Origin: Spongilla lacustris
Taxonomy: Eukaryota; Porifera; Demospongiae; Spongillida; Spongillidae
Direction: 5' to 3'
Assembly (NCBI GenBank): GCA_949361645.1
Contig: OX442430.1
Coordinates: 6,446,081 to 6,510,080 of the forward strand
Length of the DNA stretch: 64,000 nt
Shown one piece after another: positions 1-17,808 of the stretch. How positions within the stretch are numbered: position 1 is the stretch's first letter; the number at the start of each line of letters is the position of its first letter. The position numbers were made by a program, and so were the translations under genes. Below the pieces are notes generated by a model. It worked only from the letters and a program-made list of their open reading frames with translations. It was not told the origin of the DNA and did no database searches.

Positions 1-1508
1 TGGGAGGTCTTGTCCTTACTGTCCTCCTCCACATTCACGTCCGAGGGCTCTGATTCAAGGTCGGCGTTGGCTGCAGAGGACTCGAAGGACTGGGTACCCA
101 TCAAGGAGGAATCGGCAGAGAGGCACCACCGTGGGGGCATGCTCCCTTCCACGGACCTGACCACGCCCCTTTTCTCCATGCCGTACAGGATGGGGTTGAC
201 TTGAGTTCTCTTTAGGTCCATCTTCTGTGCCAGCTGCAGAGCTGTGAGCTGTGGGGACGTACTGAGTATGGCGACCAGCTGTCGACATATGTCGTCTTCA
301 GATGTAGTAGAGCTCCTCTGTACTGGAAGGATATCTGATGCAGACCTCCACTGATCTGATGTGGACCCCATCTGTTCTGATACAGACTCCCTCTGCTGTG
401 ATGTAGGCCCCATCTGCTCTGATACAGACCCCCTCTGCTGTGATGTAGGCCCCATCTGTTCTGCCCATTGCTCGGATAAGGACCCCCTCTGCCCTGTCAA
501 GTGCCCCGTAGACTCCATATGTTCTGACCCATCTTCAGATAGCTCCAATGAGGTCTCCATCTGTTCTGCCACAGACTTCCAATGCTCTGATGTGGACCCA
601 GATCTTTCAATGGTACCATCATCAGGTTGTGATACAGTTACAACTTGTGGTTCCTCTTGTAGCTGTGGGTTAGATGGTGGATTGCTGGGGGCTGTCCCTA
701 TTAAACTCTTAGCAGACCACCTCTCTGGGTTGCCAGGCAGGGCTGTGATGACTCCCTCGTTCCCCATCCTTTGCAGTACGGGGGTGACTGCGTTTCTCGG
801 GGCTTGAGCGGCTTTCCCCAGCTGGAGAGCAGTCTGGGGCGTGCCCGAGCGGGCTAGGGCGTCCAAAAGCCTCCGCACAAGTTCCTCCTCCGACGGAGGA
901 GGAGTGGGTTGTTGTGCCTCGCTAGGACCGGGCCCCGTCTTTACGTTTTGCGGTACCGATACGGAAACCTGGCGCGGAGGTATGGCGCTAATACTCCAAA
1001 GAGGGGCCCCCGAATCTTGCGACATGCTGATGATGCCCTCTTTGTGAAGGCCGTACAAGGTCGGATTAACGTGCTTGCGCGAAGGGAACCCCAACTGCTT
1101 AGCCAGTTCCAGCGCAGTCACAGGTGTACCGTTCTTGGCACGTAACGCACTCAGGAGCATGCCTCTGATGTCACCAGACGAACTGGCCGTGTGCCGGGTA
1201 TTTCCACCACCGCCACTCTGGTGTGGGGGACAACTGTAATCCCGCGAGGGCGCTCTCCCTCGGCCTCCACGGGGGGACGGACCCCTCATTCGATGATCGA
1301 AACGGGTTCTTTCCCAATAAGGAGTTCCAGGCACTTGTTGTATTTTGCCTTGCCGTTCCAGATCTTGCAACAGCGGGGTTACGTCCCTAGCCTGGCTAAG
1401 CCCTGCTACCTTCGCGAGGTCTGGGGCGTTGTATTGGCGTCTGTGCTCCATGTAGCTCATAATAGCCTCATACAGCCAATCTGCCATAGTGGTCACGTGG
1501 TCAATCAT
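1..1508 (-). CDS. Multi-Zalpha-domain protein (partial, C-terminus outside window)
   Basis: An uninterrupted minus-strand frame runs from ATG at 1508 off the left edge (at least 502 residues, no intron needed); an internal Met eight codons in is an alternative start. Four winged-helix units are visible at about 1487-1300, 1150-965, 880-690 and 290-110. Units 2 and 4 carry the Z-nucleic-acid contact pattern known from ADAR1 and ZBP1: VNPTLYG with PLW in the wing, and VNPILYG with PPRW. The ADAR1 Lys169 position is Arg in both. Units 1 and 3 replace Asn with Thr and Tyr with Gln (VTPLLQ, VTPVLQ) but keep the wing Trp. The order weak-strong-weak-strong suggests duplication of a two-domain module. 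A Ser/Gln-rich linker (about 345-480) holds short repeats of the type SEQMGPTSQQR. Expected role is binding of Z-DNA/Z-RNA; effector partners are unknown. Fold and residues are seen; immune function is inferred. Confidence 0.85.
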   Translation of the reverse strand, partial: MIDHVTTMADWLYEAIMSYMEHRRQYNAPDLAKVAGLSQARDVTPLLQDLERQGKIQQVPGTPYWERTRFDHRMRGPSPRGGRGRAPSRDYSCPPHQSGGGGNTRHTASSSGDIRGMLLSALRAKNGTPVTALELAKQLGFPSRKHVNPTLYGLHKEGIISMSQDSGAPLWSISAIPPRQVSVSVPQNVKTGPGPSEAQQPTPPPSEEELVRRLLDALARSGTPQTALQLGKAAQAPRNAVTPVLQRMGNEGVITALPGNPERWSAKSLIGTAPSNPPSNPQLQEEPQVVTVSQPDDGTIERSGSTSEHWKSVAEQMETSLELSEDGSEHMESTGHLTGQRGSLSEQWAEQMGPTSQQRGSVSEQMGPTSQQRESVSEQMGSTSDQWRSASDILPVQRSSTTSEDDICRQLVAILSTSPQLTALQLAQKMDLKRTQVNPILYGMEKRGVVRSVEGSMPPRWCLSADSSLMGTQSFESSAANADLESEPSDVNVEEDSKDKTS

Positions 1509-3221
1509 GGAAATTAACAATATCATTAAAATGATTTTAGACAGACATTGACACAATTCGGAGGATGGCTCTAGCAGTCGCTCTTATTAAACAAATGCTT
1601 AAGATGGAAAATAGGTTAATAGATGCCTGCGACTTTGGCAGTGACTTGTCAGTGGATTCATTGCAAGCCTATATAGCTGTTGTTGTGCCAGTTTGATGCA
1701 TCTCTATACTACAAGTCACATAGGAGTCAATCCACCCTGGAGCTAAGCACGTTTCATCGTTGGCCTGGTATTTCCTGCTCTCCGTTGCCTCGAGGACTGC
1801 ACCCAAAATTGCTCCCGTTTCAGCTGAAGGATTTATATATAATACTTTTTAAATAAATAAACAAAATTAGTGGCCAAGACAATATTTGATCTATACAGCC
1901 GACTGAACCTGGTTCGAGATCTGAATAAACTGATTGCCAGAACAATCACTTCAAGATCAACTTGACATTAGTAGGTAGACAGGTAGCTGAGGTAGTTAAT
2001 GTTTTTGTGTATACAGCAAGGAAAATTGTAAATTAACGACAAGCAGTTAATTGTTGTTAGAAGTTCCAACAGCAATATGATCTTTAATGGTTAATTAATA
2101 TTGAAGTCTCCAGATCTATATCTTAAGACCTACCTATTTGATGTTAATAAATGTAGGGTTTGTGGTTAGCTAAAAGCTGCAAATTGTATATAATTAATAA
2201 CTTCTGTTTAGAAGTTATTAAATCTTGATTTTCTATTTTCAAATGTGCTTGATTTAGGGTCCGATGTATCTTGATTTAGTGGTTTGAATAAATTCGGCAA
2301 GATATTGTTCAAGGAAATGTTGGAGCTTTTGGATGCCTTTAAATGCTGCATGTTGTGTGTTTTCGATTAGGTATTATCCGGAAGTATTGATTCGTTTTCG
2401 TTATAATTTTAATTTCTTTGATTTTATTACTAAGTGAATATTTAGTTTGTTTACATGAAAATTTAAGCGTTATGCCCGCATTATTTATAAAGCCTAAGTA
2501 ACTGTTTCTGGTCAAGTTATAAACAATTTTCCTTGATTCTGAAACAGGTAAGTTTTAGTGATGTAAATCTACAGACATAATGTACATGTACCAATTGAGG
2601 AAACAATATAAATATAATTATTACAGGCCTACATTATTCAGCAAGTCAGCCATCTGTAACTAAGCCATCCCGATTCCCGACGCCACACGGCTTTTCGCTT
2701 TTGAGATCTGGTATTGTGTGTTTCATGATCAGCCCGTGGTTCGAGTCATCCTATCACCATCTACAACAGCTGTTCTCATCCATAGACCTTGGATGCAGAG
2801 GGAAAAAAATGCTAGATCGACACAACCGAGGGCTGCAATGTCGGAAAATGGCGTATAAGGTAGGCAGAGTAAGGGGAAGTATATACTATGTTGTTTGAAG
2901 TATGTTCCACTGAGGTAGGTCGGACCAAATTAGTTAACTTATCTCCCATACTTAAATTTACAATGCAGAGAGCTGCTTTTTTTTTTTTTTTTTTTTTGCA
3001 ACTTGCAATTTACTACTGACACGGTACCCGGACCCGCGCGCGTGTGACATTGTGTCGGGGGGTGGAGGGGGGGGGGGGGGGGCCGGGAGACAAAATCTGC
3101 TCCGCCACCACCACACCCTCAAAAAGCGAGGGCTGCAATGTATACAAGTCCGTATAAGGTAGGCGGGGGAAGTAAATACTTGATGTACAAGCCGAGAAAA
3201 CAGCACTGCATAAGTACATAA
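1509..3221. other. Intergenic stretch, no gene recognised
   Basis: AT-rich spacer between the divergently oriented Zalpha and GIY-YIG genes. Nothing coding was recognised. It contains a poly-T run (about 2980-2997), a G-rich run (about 3056-3083), and two short related segments (about 2826-2885 and 3126-3180) sharing GAGGGCTGCAATG and a GTATAAGGTAGGC core, the second lying just before the next gene. The promoters of both flanking genes must lie here, but no specific element stands out. Confidence 0.5.
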
Positions 3222-4457
3222 ATGGATAGTGGATCAATTCGCAGCGCTACGACTTGTGGTGGAGTTGACTTCGATGAACTCGCATCAGCGACTGGTGATC
3301 CTAGCTATGCTTTCCGACTGTACATGGAGAAAGGCGATGAATTATCCGCTCCAAGAACCGCTGTAGACAGATTATCTTCCTGGTTGGATACAACAATCCA
3401 GGATATTGAGTGCCAATCAGAAAAGAGAGTCAGAAAATTCTACATTGGAAAGACATACTCGCAACGCCACAAAAAAAGAATTTACAATAAAAATGATCCT
3501 ACAACCTGGCGTAAAGCCGGTATTAGTTCTCGATGGAGGACTCACAGGAAAGAAGAATATGGAAAGAGCGGGATGGTCGTATTGACGGTTATCACCAGAG
3601 ACAGAGTACCCAAAGGTGCCATTAAATCGTTTAAGAATCAACAGCAGTACGCGCTAGCTCTTGAACAGCAATTGATCATGCATTACGCTTTGGAGAGGGG
3701 GGACGAGAGGCTTGCTAACGAGACAATCAATCCAGGAAAGTGGAAAACGGACGAAGGTGGCGGCGAGAATGAAATCACAGGGGCGATAGGTTACCCCATT
3801 TACATGGCGTACGCACTTGAGGGGAACATTGCACTGGAATGTGACGATCCATGGCCAAGTAGTCCAGCCCGCATCAGCAGTCCTGATCGATCCATTTGTA
3901 CAGTTGTAGACACAACTCAAGACAATTCTGATGAAGATGAGCGTTCAAAGTGCCCGATTGACTTACAACGGCGAAGTAATATAACCTCGACCGAAGACGA
4001 TCGCGACCCAAGTTATTTTCATGATCAAACAAGTAAAGCATCAATAATTGTAACTGAAACAGATCAAGAGCGCTCAAGAAGCCCACTGCACAAGGACTTG
4101 AAGCGACAAAGCCGAAAGGTTACCTTTTCTTTTCCGCCAATCAGTCCGGATCAATCTACAACATGCACATCCGACGTAATGATAGATCTAACTGGAGACA
4201 CTGACAGTTCAGATGAAGAGAGCCTAAACACATACACGATGCGGAGGAAACAACCAGTTCGTTTTACCAGATTGGATAAGCCTGGCTCTGCTCAATCGCT
4301 ACTACTAGATCGTTTTCCCAAGTTGGATAAGCCTGGCTCTGTTAAGCCGATACAATCGCTACTATTAGATCGTTTTCCCAGGTTGGATAAGCCGGCCGCG
4401 GGCTCTGCTTTTGCAAAACGAGGCACATTATGGCTTAACGATGCCATTGAGTTGTAA
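3222..4457 (+). CDS. GIY-YIG-type nuclease domain protein, intronless
   Basis: A 411-residue single-exon frame. Residues about 68-180 fit a GIY-YIG nuclease fold: a first strand with FYIGKT (the YIG element), an arginine-bearing helix (GISSRWRTH), a following strand (MVVLTVITRD), a helix with the expected metal-binding glutamate (ALALEQQLI), and a terminal Asn motif (NETINPG). All catalytic-type positions (Tyr, Arg, Glu, Asn) appear present, so activity is plausible. The C-terminal half is acidic/Ser-rich and probably disordered, with an SDEDE patch, and ends in three copies of a RLDKPGS-like repeat (4270-4400). AATAAA follows the stop within 15 nt. It lacks the reverse-transcriptase context of Penelope-type GIY-YIG domains. 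Substrate is unknown; a repair, mobile-element or defence role is possible. Confidence 0.72.
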   Translation: MDSGSIRSATTCGGVDFDELASATGDPSYAFRLYMEKGDELSAPRTAVDRLSSWLDTTIQDIECQSEKRVRKFYIGKTYSQRHKKRIYNKNDPTTWRKAGISSRWRTHRKEEYGKSGMVVLTVITRDRVPKGAIKSFKNQQQYALALEQQLIMHYALERGDERLANETINPGKWKTDEGGGENEITGAIGYPIYMAYALEGNIALECDDPWPSSPARISSPDRSICTVVDTTQDNSDEDERSKCPIDLQRRSNITSTEDDRDPSYFHDQTSKASIIVTETDQERSRSPLHKDLKRQSRKVTFSFPPISPDQSTTCTSDVMIDLTGDTDSSDEESLNTYTMRRKQPVRFTRLDKPGSAQSLLLDRFPKLDKPGSVKPIQSLLLDRFPRLDKPAAGSAFAKRGTLWLNDAIEL

Positions 4458-5280
4458 AAGTTAAATAAATAGAGTTTTTGTTTTTAAATCGAGGGAAATA
4501 ATAATGCCGGTGTGATGTAGCGTTGTGTTTACAAAAACACAACTTAAAAAAAATTGACTTCCATAATGTGTGTTGTGTTTTTTTTTTTTTTTTCAACGTT
4601 AGGGAATTTCACTACAATTTACATCAAAGCACAACGTACGGAAAGAATGAATAATACGACAAAGAACAACATTACGCGGCCGAAAACATTATATGACTTA
4701 AGGATCACTTATTGCTTGGGGGCGTGGCCACTCCAAACCAGCAAGAGAAGCGCTGTAAGCCATCCCCAGTGCACGTGGTCAACCCCCTTCTCCCCCTCCG
4801 CGCGGAACGTCTGTGGTGCTGTTCAATTTATTTTTCAGCATGAATGAGTATGCATGCGCGCATGCAGATAAATCGATCGTTAAATACGCATACATGCATA
4901 TACGTACAGTTTCGACATAAAATTGCCATCTGACGCTTCTATCCCCACACTGAAATTGAAATTCCTAACACTGAATGGAAATACACATGCATGTACTGAA
5001 AAGCTCTAAAACACAATAGAAAGGGTCAGCCATGCATGTCGACTCATGTGATATTTAAACCACACCGGACCGCTACGCATGCATATGTAGCTGATAGTGT
5101 ATCGCGTGCGCTTACCTACTCTGCACTGATGCACTATATAATTATTTAATTAACTTAGACAGGAGGTATTAGTTGGGGGGGGGGGAAGTAAATAAGTAAC
5201 AAATGGCAGTTCACGCGAAAATTTCCCCGTTGTTATAATTTTAAAAATGCCTTACGCCTGAATTGCTATAACTTCCGAAC
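4458..5280. other. Intergenic stretch, no gene recognised
   Basis: Holds the 3' end of the GIY-YIG gene with an AATAAA signal near 4465, a T-run (4578-4593), and TGCATGCGCGCATGCA-type alternating purine/pyrimidine sequence near 4850-4866. No open frame here resembles a protein family. Confidence 0.45.
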
Positions 5281-5363
5281 GGTTAACTCTTCGCGAGGAA
5301 TGAGGCGTTGTATTGGCCGTGAATCTCTCAGTACAGCCAATCGGCCGTAGCGGTCACGTGCAT
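5281..5363 (-). pseudogene. Truncated copy of the N-terminal Zalpha unit
   Basis: Read on the minus strand from the ATG at 5363, the segment encodes ADWLY, an in-frame stop, then QYNASFLAK and a second stop. This matches the start of the first Zalpha unit of the 1-1508 gene (ADWLY and QYNAPDLAK) with the same spacing, and the DNA is similar too (TTCGCGAG, GCGTTGTATTGGC, CAGCCAAT, GGTCACGTG in the same order at 1410-1500). Homology is lost beyond helix 2. It is best read as the remnant of a tandem duplication of the Zalpha gene. Confidence 0.7.
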
Positions 5364-6043
5364 GGTCAATAGTGGTGTAGGTGGGTTTTTAAATCAAAAA
5401 ACAAAAATATACGTCCTGAAGTAATGGAATTGGTTCGGCTTTTACTATTTTACGTGCAACAAAACGTTGCTTGCGTGGGTCCGCGGTAAAATCTCCTCAC
5501 TGATGTACATGTAAAACACCATTTAGAATGTTGTTTTCTATCAAGCAGGCGTATAAATGTGTGCATATATGTTTTATGTGAGTATTCTAAAGTGATTTTT
5601 AAATCATTGTGCTGAAAAAAATGTCCATGAGTCTGGGCACGAATCTGAAGTCCATGCACATTCAGGCTGCTGTGGCGGCCTATGAAGGCAAACTTGGATT
5701 TGTGTATTCCCCTTGCAGCAGTCAAGCCTTGACCTACATTAAGGAGGTTAAATGCCTCTAGACTTTGCTTTCCACTCATCCACACCCAAGTGCAAAAGCT
5801 ATCTTTGAGCTCTGTGTTCAACTAGCTAGTATAGAATCTGACTTTGGCAAGATTCAAATTGCAAATCAGTCTTTATTCTTTTCTACTTACTTCATTGTTA
5901 TGCTTATTTTACTCCCAATACTTTCATAGGATCTAGGTACATGTATGTGACATTAAAATGGAAATAAAGCTCATTGCTGTAAGACAGTGACATCCACATA
6001 GGTATATGATAATATAAAACATATGAACTTTTTTTTTACATTG
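5364..6043. other. Spacer with an unassigned 123-codon frame
   Basis: A minus-strand open frame (5450-5821, 123 codons) and a shorter plus-strand frame (from 5622) overlap here. Neither shows a recognisable domain, and I cannot tell which, if either, is coding. The 3'UTR of the gene ending at 6044 may extend into this stretch. Confidence 0.3.
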
Positions 6044-7306
6044 TCAACTCTTCGTAGGTGTTAGCCTCCACAAGCTGATACTGGAGCCTTCTTGTCGTTC
6101 TTCTATAACGAGCCCACTTTGTTTTAAGTCCTTCAAACTGGAGAATGCCTCATCTCTCGTGCACCCTGAGGCTTTAGCTACATCACGTGTCTGAACGGCA
6201 CTACTGCAAGATTTGAGGTATTCAATGACCCCGTCTCTCCTGTCTCTGGGACTCAGAGGTGATACAAAGTTTGCAGCAATTTTGACAGGTTGCTTGTTCT
6301 TCTTGCCACTTGAGGGAGGAGTTGCCTGGCTAGCTGGTGTGACCTGTGTGAGGGGTATGGTTGGAGTTGGAGCCACCGCTGTGGCACTTAGCCCATTGGG
6401 GTTAACAGTTGGGGTGGGGGTCGTACTTATGGCCGCAATTGACCCAATTGTCATACATGATCCATCCAACACATCGGGTGTCCCACATGACCCATTGGGT
6501 GTCCCACATGACCCATTGGGTGTCCCACATGACCCATTGGGTGTCCCACATGACCCATTGGGTGTCCCACATGACCCATTGGGTGTCCCACATGACCCAT
6601 TGGGTGTCGCACATGACCCATTGGGTGTCGCACATGACTTATTGGGTGTCGCACATGACCCATCGGGTGTCACAAATGATCCATTGGGTGTCATACATGA
6701 CCCATTGGAGGTCACATTTGGCCCAGAGGTTACATGTAATTGTTGTGCTGGCTCGAGAGTACTGGGCCTCTCTTGATGCACGTGACTCTCTGCTGTCGCG
6801 GCTCCTCCAAGGTAGGTAGATTCATCTACATACGCACTGCCTCCAAGGTCGGTAGATTCATCTACACACGCACTGCTTTTGGGGACAGTCGTTTCGCTAC
6901 GCGCCGCATCACCAGATGGTGGTAGAACGTTAGGCTGTTGTGGGGACAGGGTCACGGCAGCAAGGTTCCGGTTCAAGACTTCATCCCTAAAAACGGGGGA
7001 GAACGTCACATCTCCCTTTTCCGAGTCCCTTCTCGTGTACAACGGAGCGTCATTCCACTTCGCTTGGGCAGGAAGCGTTGGGCTGGCTGTAGCTGGACTG
7101 CTCCCGGATATCGTCCACATTGGTGTCTGGCCATCTAAATGTTTACCAACCAGTCCTTTTTTCTCCAACCCATATAGCGTTGAATTGACGTCCTTTGCAG
7201 TAGTCTTTCCCACCGCCTTTGCGATAAGCAGGGCCTTTCTGGGTGAAGGATCTTTGCGAAGTGCGTCCAAAACCTTACTTTCAAGTTCACTTAATGTTTC
7301 AGCCAT
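6044..7306 (-). CDS. Zalpha-domain protein with heptapeptide repeat linker
   Basis: A 420-residue single-exon frame. Residues 1-68 form a canonical Zalpha winged helix: DVNSTLYGLEKKG supplies the Asn and Tyr that contact Z-form backbone, and TPMWTI the wing Pro and Trp; the ADAR1 Lys169 position is Ala, with Lys next to it. Residues about 140-165 hold two copies of a VDESTxLGG unit. Residues about 200-290 are about twelve tandem copies of a seven-residue unit (TPNGSC plus Ala/Gly; 21-nt repeat, 6460-6720), unusually rich in Cys. Residues about 350-417 form a second winged helix (RDVAKASGCTRDEAF, LWRL) lacking the Asn/Tyr pair, like Zbeta of ADAR1. No catalytic domain follows, so it resembles a ZBP1-like adaptor more than an enzyme. 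The perfect repeats also open spurious frames on the plus strand. Confidence 0.85.
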   Translation of the reverse strand: MAETLSELESKVLDALRKDPSPRKALLIAKAVGKTTAKDVNSTLYGLEKKGLVGKHLDGQTPMWTISGSSPATASPTLPAQAKWNDAPLYTRRDSEKGDVTFSPVFRDEVLNRNLAAVTLSPQQPNVLPPSGDAARSETTVPKSSACVDESTDLGGSAYVDESTYLGGAATAESHVHQERPSTLEPAQQLHVTSGPNVTSNGSCMTPNGSFVTPDGSCATPNKSCATPNGSCATPNGSCGTPNGSCGTPNGSCGTPNGSCGTPNGSCGTPNGSCGTPDVLDGSCMTIGSIAAISTTPTPTVNPNGLSATAVAPTPTIPLTQVTPASQATPPSSGKKNKQPVKIAANFVSPLSPRDRRDGVIEYLKSCSSAVQTRDVAKASGCTRDEAFSSLKDLKQSGLVIEERQEGSSISLWRLTPTKS

Positions 7307-7521
7307 GTACTCGACGTTGCATCACATGATCCCACCCACTCAATGTATATAATAATATTATGTCCATAGATAATGTCCATGGCAAATTGATATTGATCCA
7401 TGTACATGTATGTCGCCCGTGTGAATCCGCGAGTTAACGGGTCAAGCACACAAATGAGTTCAATGCACGTGCACACAAATCACACCCAAGGACACCGCTC
7501 CCCACATCAACAGATCTATTT

Positions 7522-9449
7522 TTACGACATGGGTCGCTTCAGCTTCGAAGTCTTCGCCTGGTGTTTGCCCTGCGTTCCCTTGGTAGGCTGAGGGGCAGCC
7601 CTGGTGGTTCCAGCAGGAGGAGGCTGGGCCTTTATGGTGTGATCTGAGGTAGTGTCGGGCTGGTCACCTTCTAGTTGAATAGGCTCTTTGGTCGATGCAG
7701 TGGACCTTTCCTCAGTGGGCGTGGCACTATGACTGCCATTTTCAAGGCTACTACATAATTAAGAGAAGAGAGGGAATGGTCACACACATCCACTTACACC
7801 TCCATATACACACACACACCACACACACACACTTCCTGTATGTGGCTTAGATGCTATATGCAAGACTGAACACACCATATACCCTGGTGTACAGCTTACA
7901 CATATGTAACAGGCCACCTACAGCGTGCACCCTAATATACGTAGTCTCGGCCCCAGACCATGATTCCCACAGCTGCGGATGGATTACACTACCGCTACGT
8001 CATAGACCGTACTTTTTGGTTCGGACTTTCCAGATTGCAGTGTACCCATGACGTCACAATACAAGTGCAGTTTGTTAGTAAGTCACATGGTTAAGTAATT
8101 GTTAGGGCAGCTAGCTGTGTAACAGTGTTTCTCGCTTTAAAACAAAGGTTCTGTATGTTTGTGGCAAGCCAAACGAACAACAGGATGGCCTGAAGAGTGG
8201 GTAGTTTGGCCACCATACTGTCAATAAGTACGTTGTTAGTTGAAGCTCTTGTGACCCATATTAACTTAAAGGAATGTCGTTATGCTTCTGCTGTGCTGCT
8301 GGCTGCTGCTTCTCTCACTGCCGCGTTGAGTTTGTGGCTTTTTGCTTTCTGACAGTATGGTGGCCAAGCTCCGCCTTTTTCCCCACTTTTCAGGCCATCC
8401 TGTCATTCATTTAGCTTGCCACAAACATACAGAACCTTTGTTAAAAGCGAGAAACTCTGTTACACAGCTACAGTACTGCCCTAACAATTAGTTAACCATG
8501 TGACTTACTAACAAGTATTGTGACGTCACGGGTGCACTGCAATATAAGTCAGAACCAAAAAGTTCCATCTATGAGCCAGACCCTACTTCCACGTAGCGGT
8601 GATGTAATCCATCCACTTGCTGTGGGAATCAGGGTCTGGGTACGAGACTATAATATATAACGTATGCACGCACCCTAATATACAAGGTATGTGTGCACCC
8701 TAATACACAAGGTATGCACTGACCCTAATACACAAGGTATGCGTGCACCCTAATACACAAGGTATGCACGCACCCTAATACACAAGGTATGCATGCACCC
8801 TAATATACAAGGTATGCGTGCACCCTAATACACAAGGTATGCATGCACCCTAATACACAAGGTATGCATGCACCCTAATACTAGTTAGTACAGGTTATAC
8901 CACAATATACAGATTTCATACACCCTGTGTATGTGCCCCCTAATACATACACCATAGACATGCCCTAACACATTGGCAGTCCACATATATCTCAGGTACC
9001 TCAGGGTGCTAAGAACTTGCAAGATGGCAGCTGGTGCGACATTTACTTTCAGTAGTTCCAAAATCTATATGATCCAGTGAAGTAAGGCACCATTTTAAAC
9101 ACCCCCCTACAACCACAACCAACAGCCTACATCCTTAAAGAGTTCCTTATCAAGGGGTACTTCACTCAGCTGCACCAAGTCAAATAACTCCTCTGCAGCG
9201 CAATATCGGATAAAAGAGCATGGTTATACAAATGCACACACACATGCACAAACACCTTGGTATTTATAAACAAAAACTTGCACGATACCGTTACGTAAAT
9301 TTCTAACGTACACCTGTACCAGTACTAGTACCTTCGAGGGTTTTGAGTTGTGCAGACGGACTCGCAGTATACTTATACGTTTCTGTGGTGCCGCCACCTC
9401 CTTCTTGCTTCTCTACGTTCGCTTCCTTCTGCTTCGGCTCCTTAGCCAT
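7522..9449 (-). CDS. MZT2: Mitotic-spindle organizing protein 2 (MOZART2)
   Basis: Four exons: 9449-9332, 9192-9131, 9064-9000 and 7750-7522. Reading phases agree across all junctions and give 157 residues, close to human MZT2 (158). Exons 2-3 encode the diagnostic core EELFDLVQLSEVPLDKELF followed by ILELLKVNVAPAAILQVL, matching the conserved helices of MOZART2. The tail (exon 4) is Pro/Thr/Lys-rich and ends KLKRPMS. The family binds gamma-tubulin ring complexes at centrosomes and spindle poles. Intron 3 carries a fold-back transposon and a 25-bp minisatellite. The start codon faces that of WDR4 at 93 bp, implying a shared promoter. Confidence 0.88.
7944..8648. mobile_element. Fold-back MITE with about 0.28-kb inverted arms
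   Basis: Arms at about 7944-8224 and 8351-8648 are inverted copies: GTCTCG, CCCAGACC, GATTCCCACAGC, ACAGAACCTTTG and GCCACCATACTGTCA recur in reverse order, separated by a spacer of about 125 bp. There is no coding capacity. Minisatellite motifs (GCACCCTAATATAC) flank it on both sides, so it seems to have landed inside the 25-bp repeat in MZT2 intron 3. Confidence 0.8.
8655..8884. repeat. 25-bp minisatellite
   Basis: About nine head-to-tail copies of ACAAGGTATGCRYGCACCCTAATAC within MZT2 intron 3, interrupted on the left by the fold-back element. Confidence 0.85.
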
Positions 9450-9542
9450 AAAATTTTCGAAATCAAAACATTTCTAAATATTGCGCATCAAGGCCGCGTA
9501 GCAATAACTAGTGATAATAATTTAAGCTCTGGAACATGTGGA
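9450..9542. promoter_or_regulatory. Bidirectional promoter region of MZT2 and WDR4
   Basis: Only 93 bp separate the MZT2 ATG (9449, -) from the WDR4 ATG (9543, +). No obvious TATA box is seen for either direction. A compact shared housekeeping promoter is inferred, with core elements possibly extending into the first exons. Confidence 0.55.
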
Positions 9543-17708
<8,166 letters not shown>

Positions 17709-17808
17709 AAGTGTACCACCATTTTTTATATATGAACAATTAAATGTGCATCTACTTTGGGGGCGGGGCTCGGAAGGCGTTAATTATCGCATTAGGGTTA
17801 AAGGAAGG

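Noticed and set aside
2735..2800. tRNA-like B box (GGTTCGAGTC)
   Set aside because: No matching A box, acceptor stem or anticodon arm could be drawn; a tRNA or tRNA-derived SINE is not supported.
3222..4457. GIY-YIG gene as a Penelope endonuclease remnant
   Set aside because: It lacks the Penelope Cys pattern (CxxC before VGETGR) and any neighbouring RT, and its frame is fully intact, unlike the Penelope copies here.
6213..6819. Plus-strand frames with VPHDPLG or VSHMTHW repeats
   Set aside because: Shadows of the 21-nt repeats of the minus-strand Zalpha protein, which has the recognisable domains.
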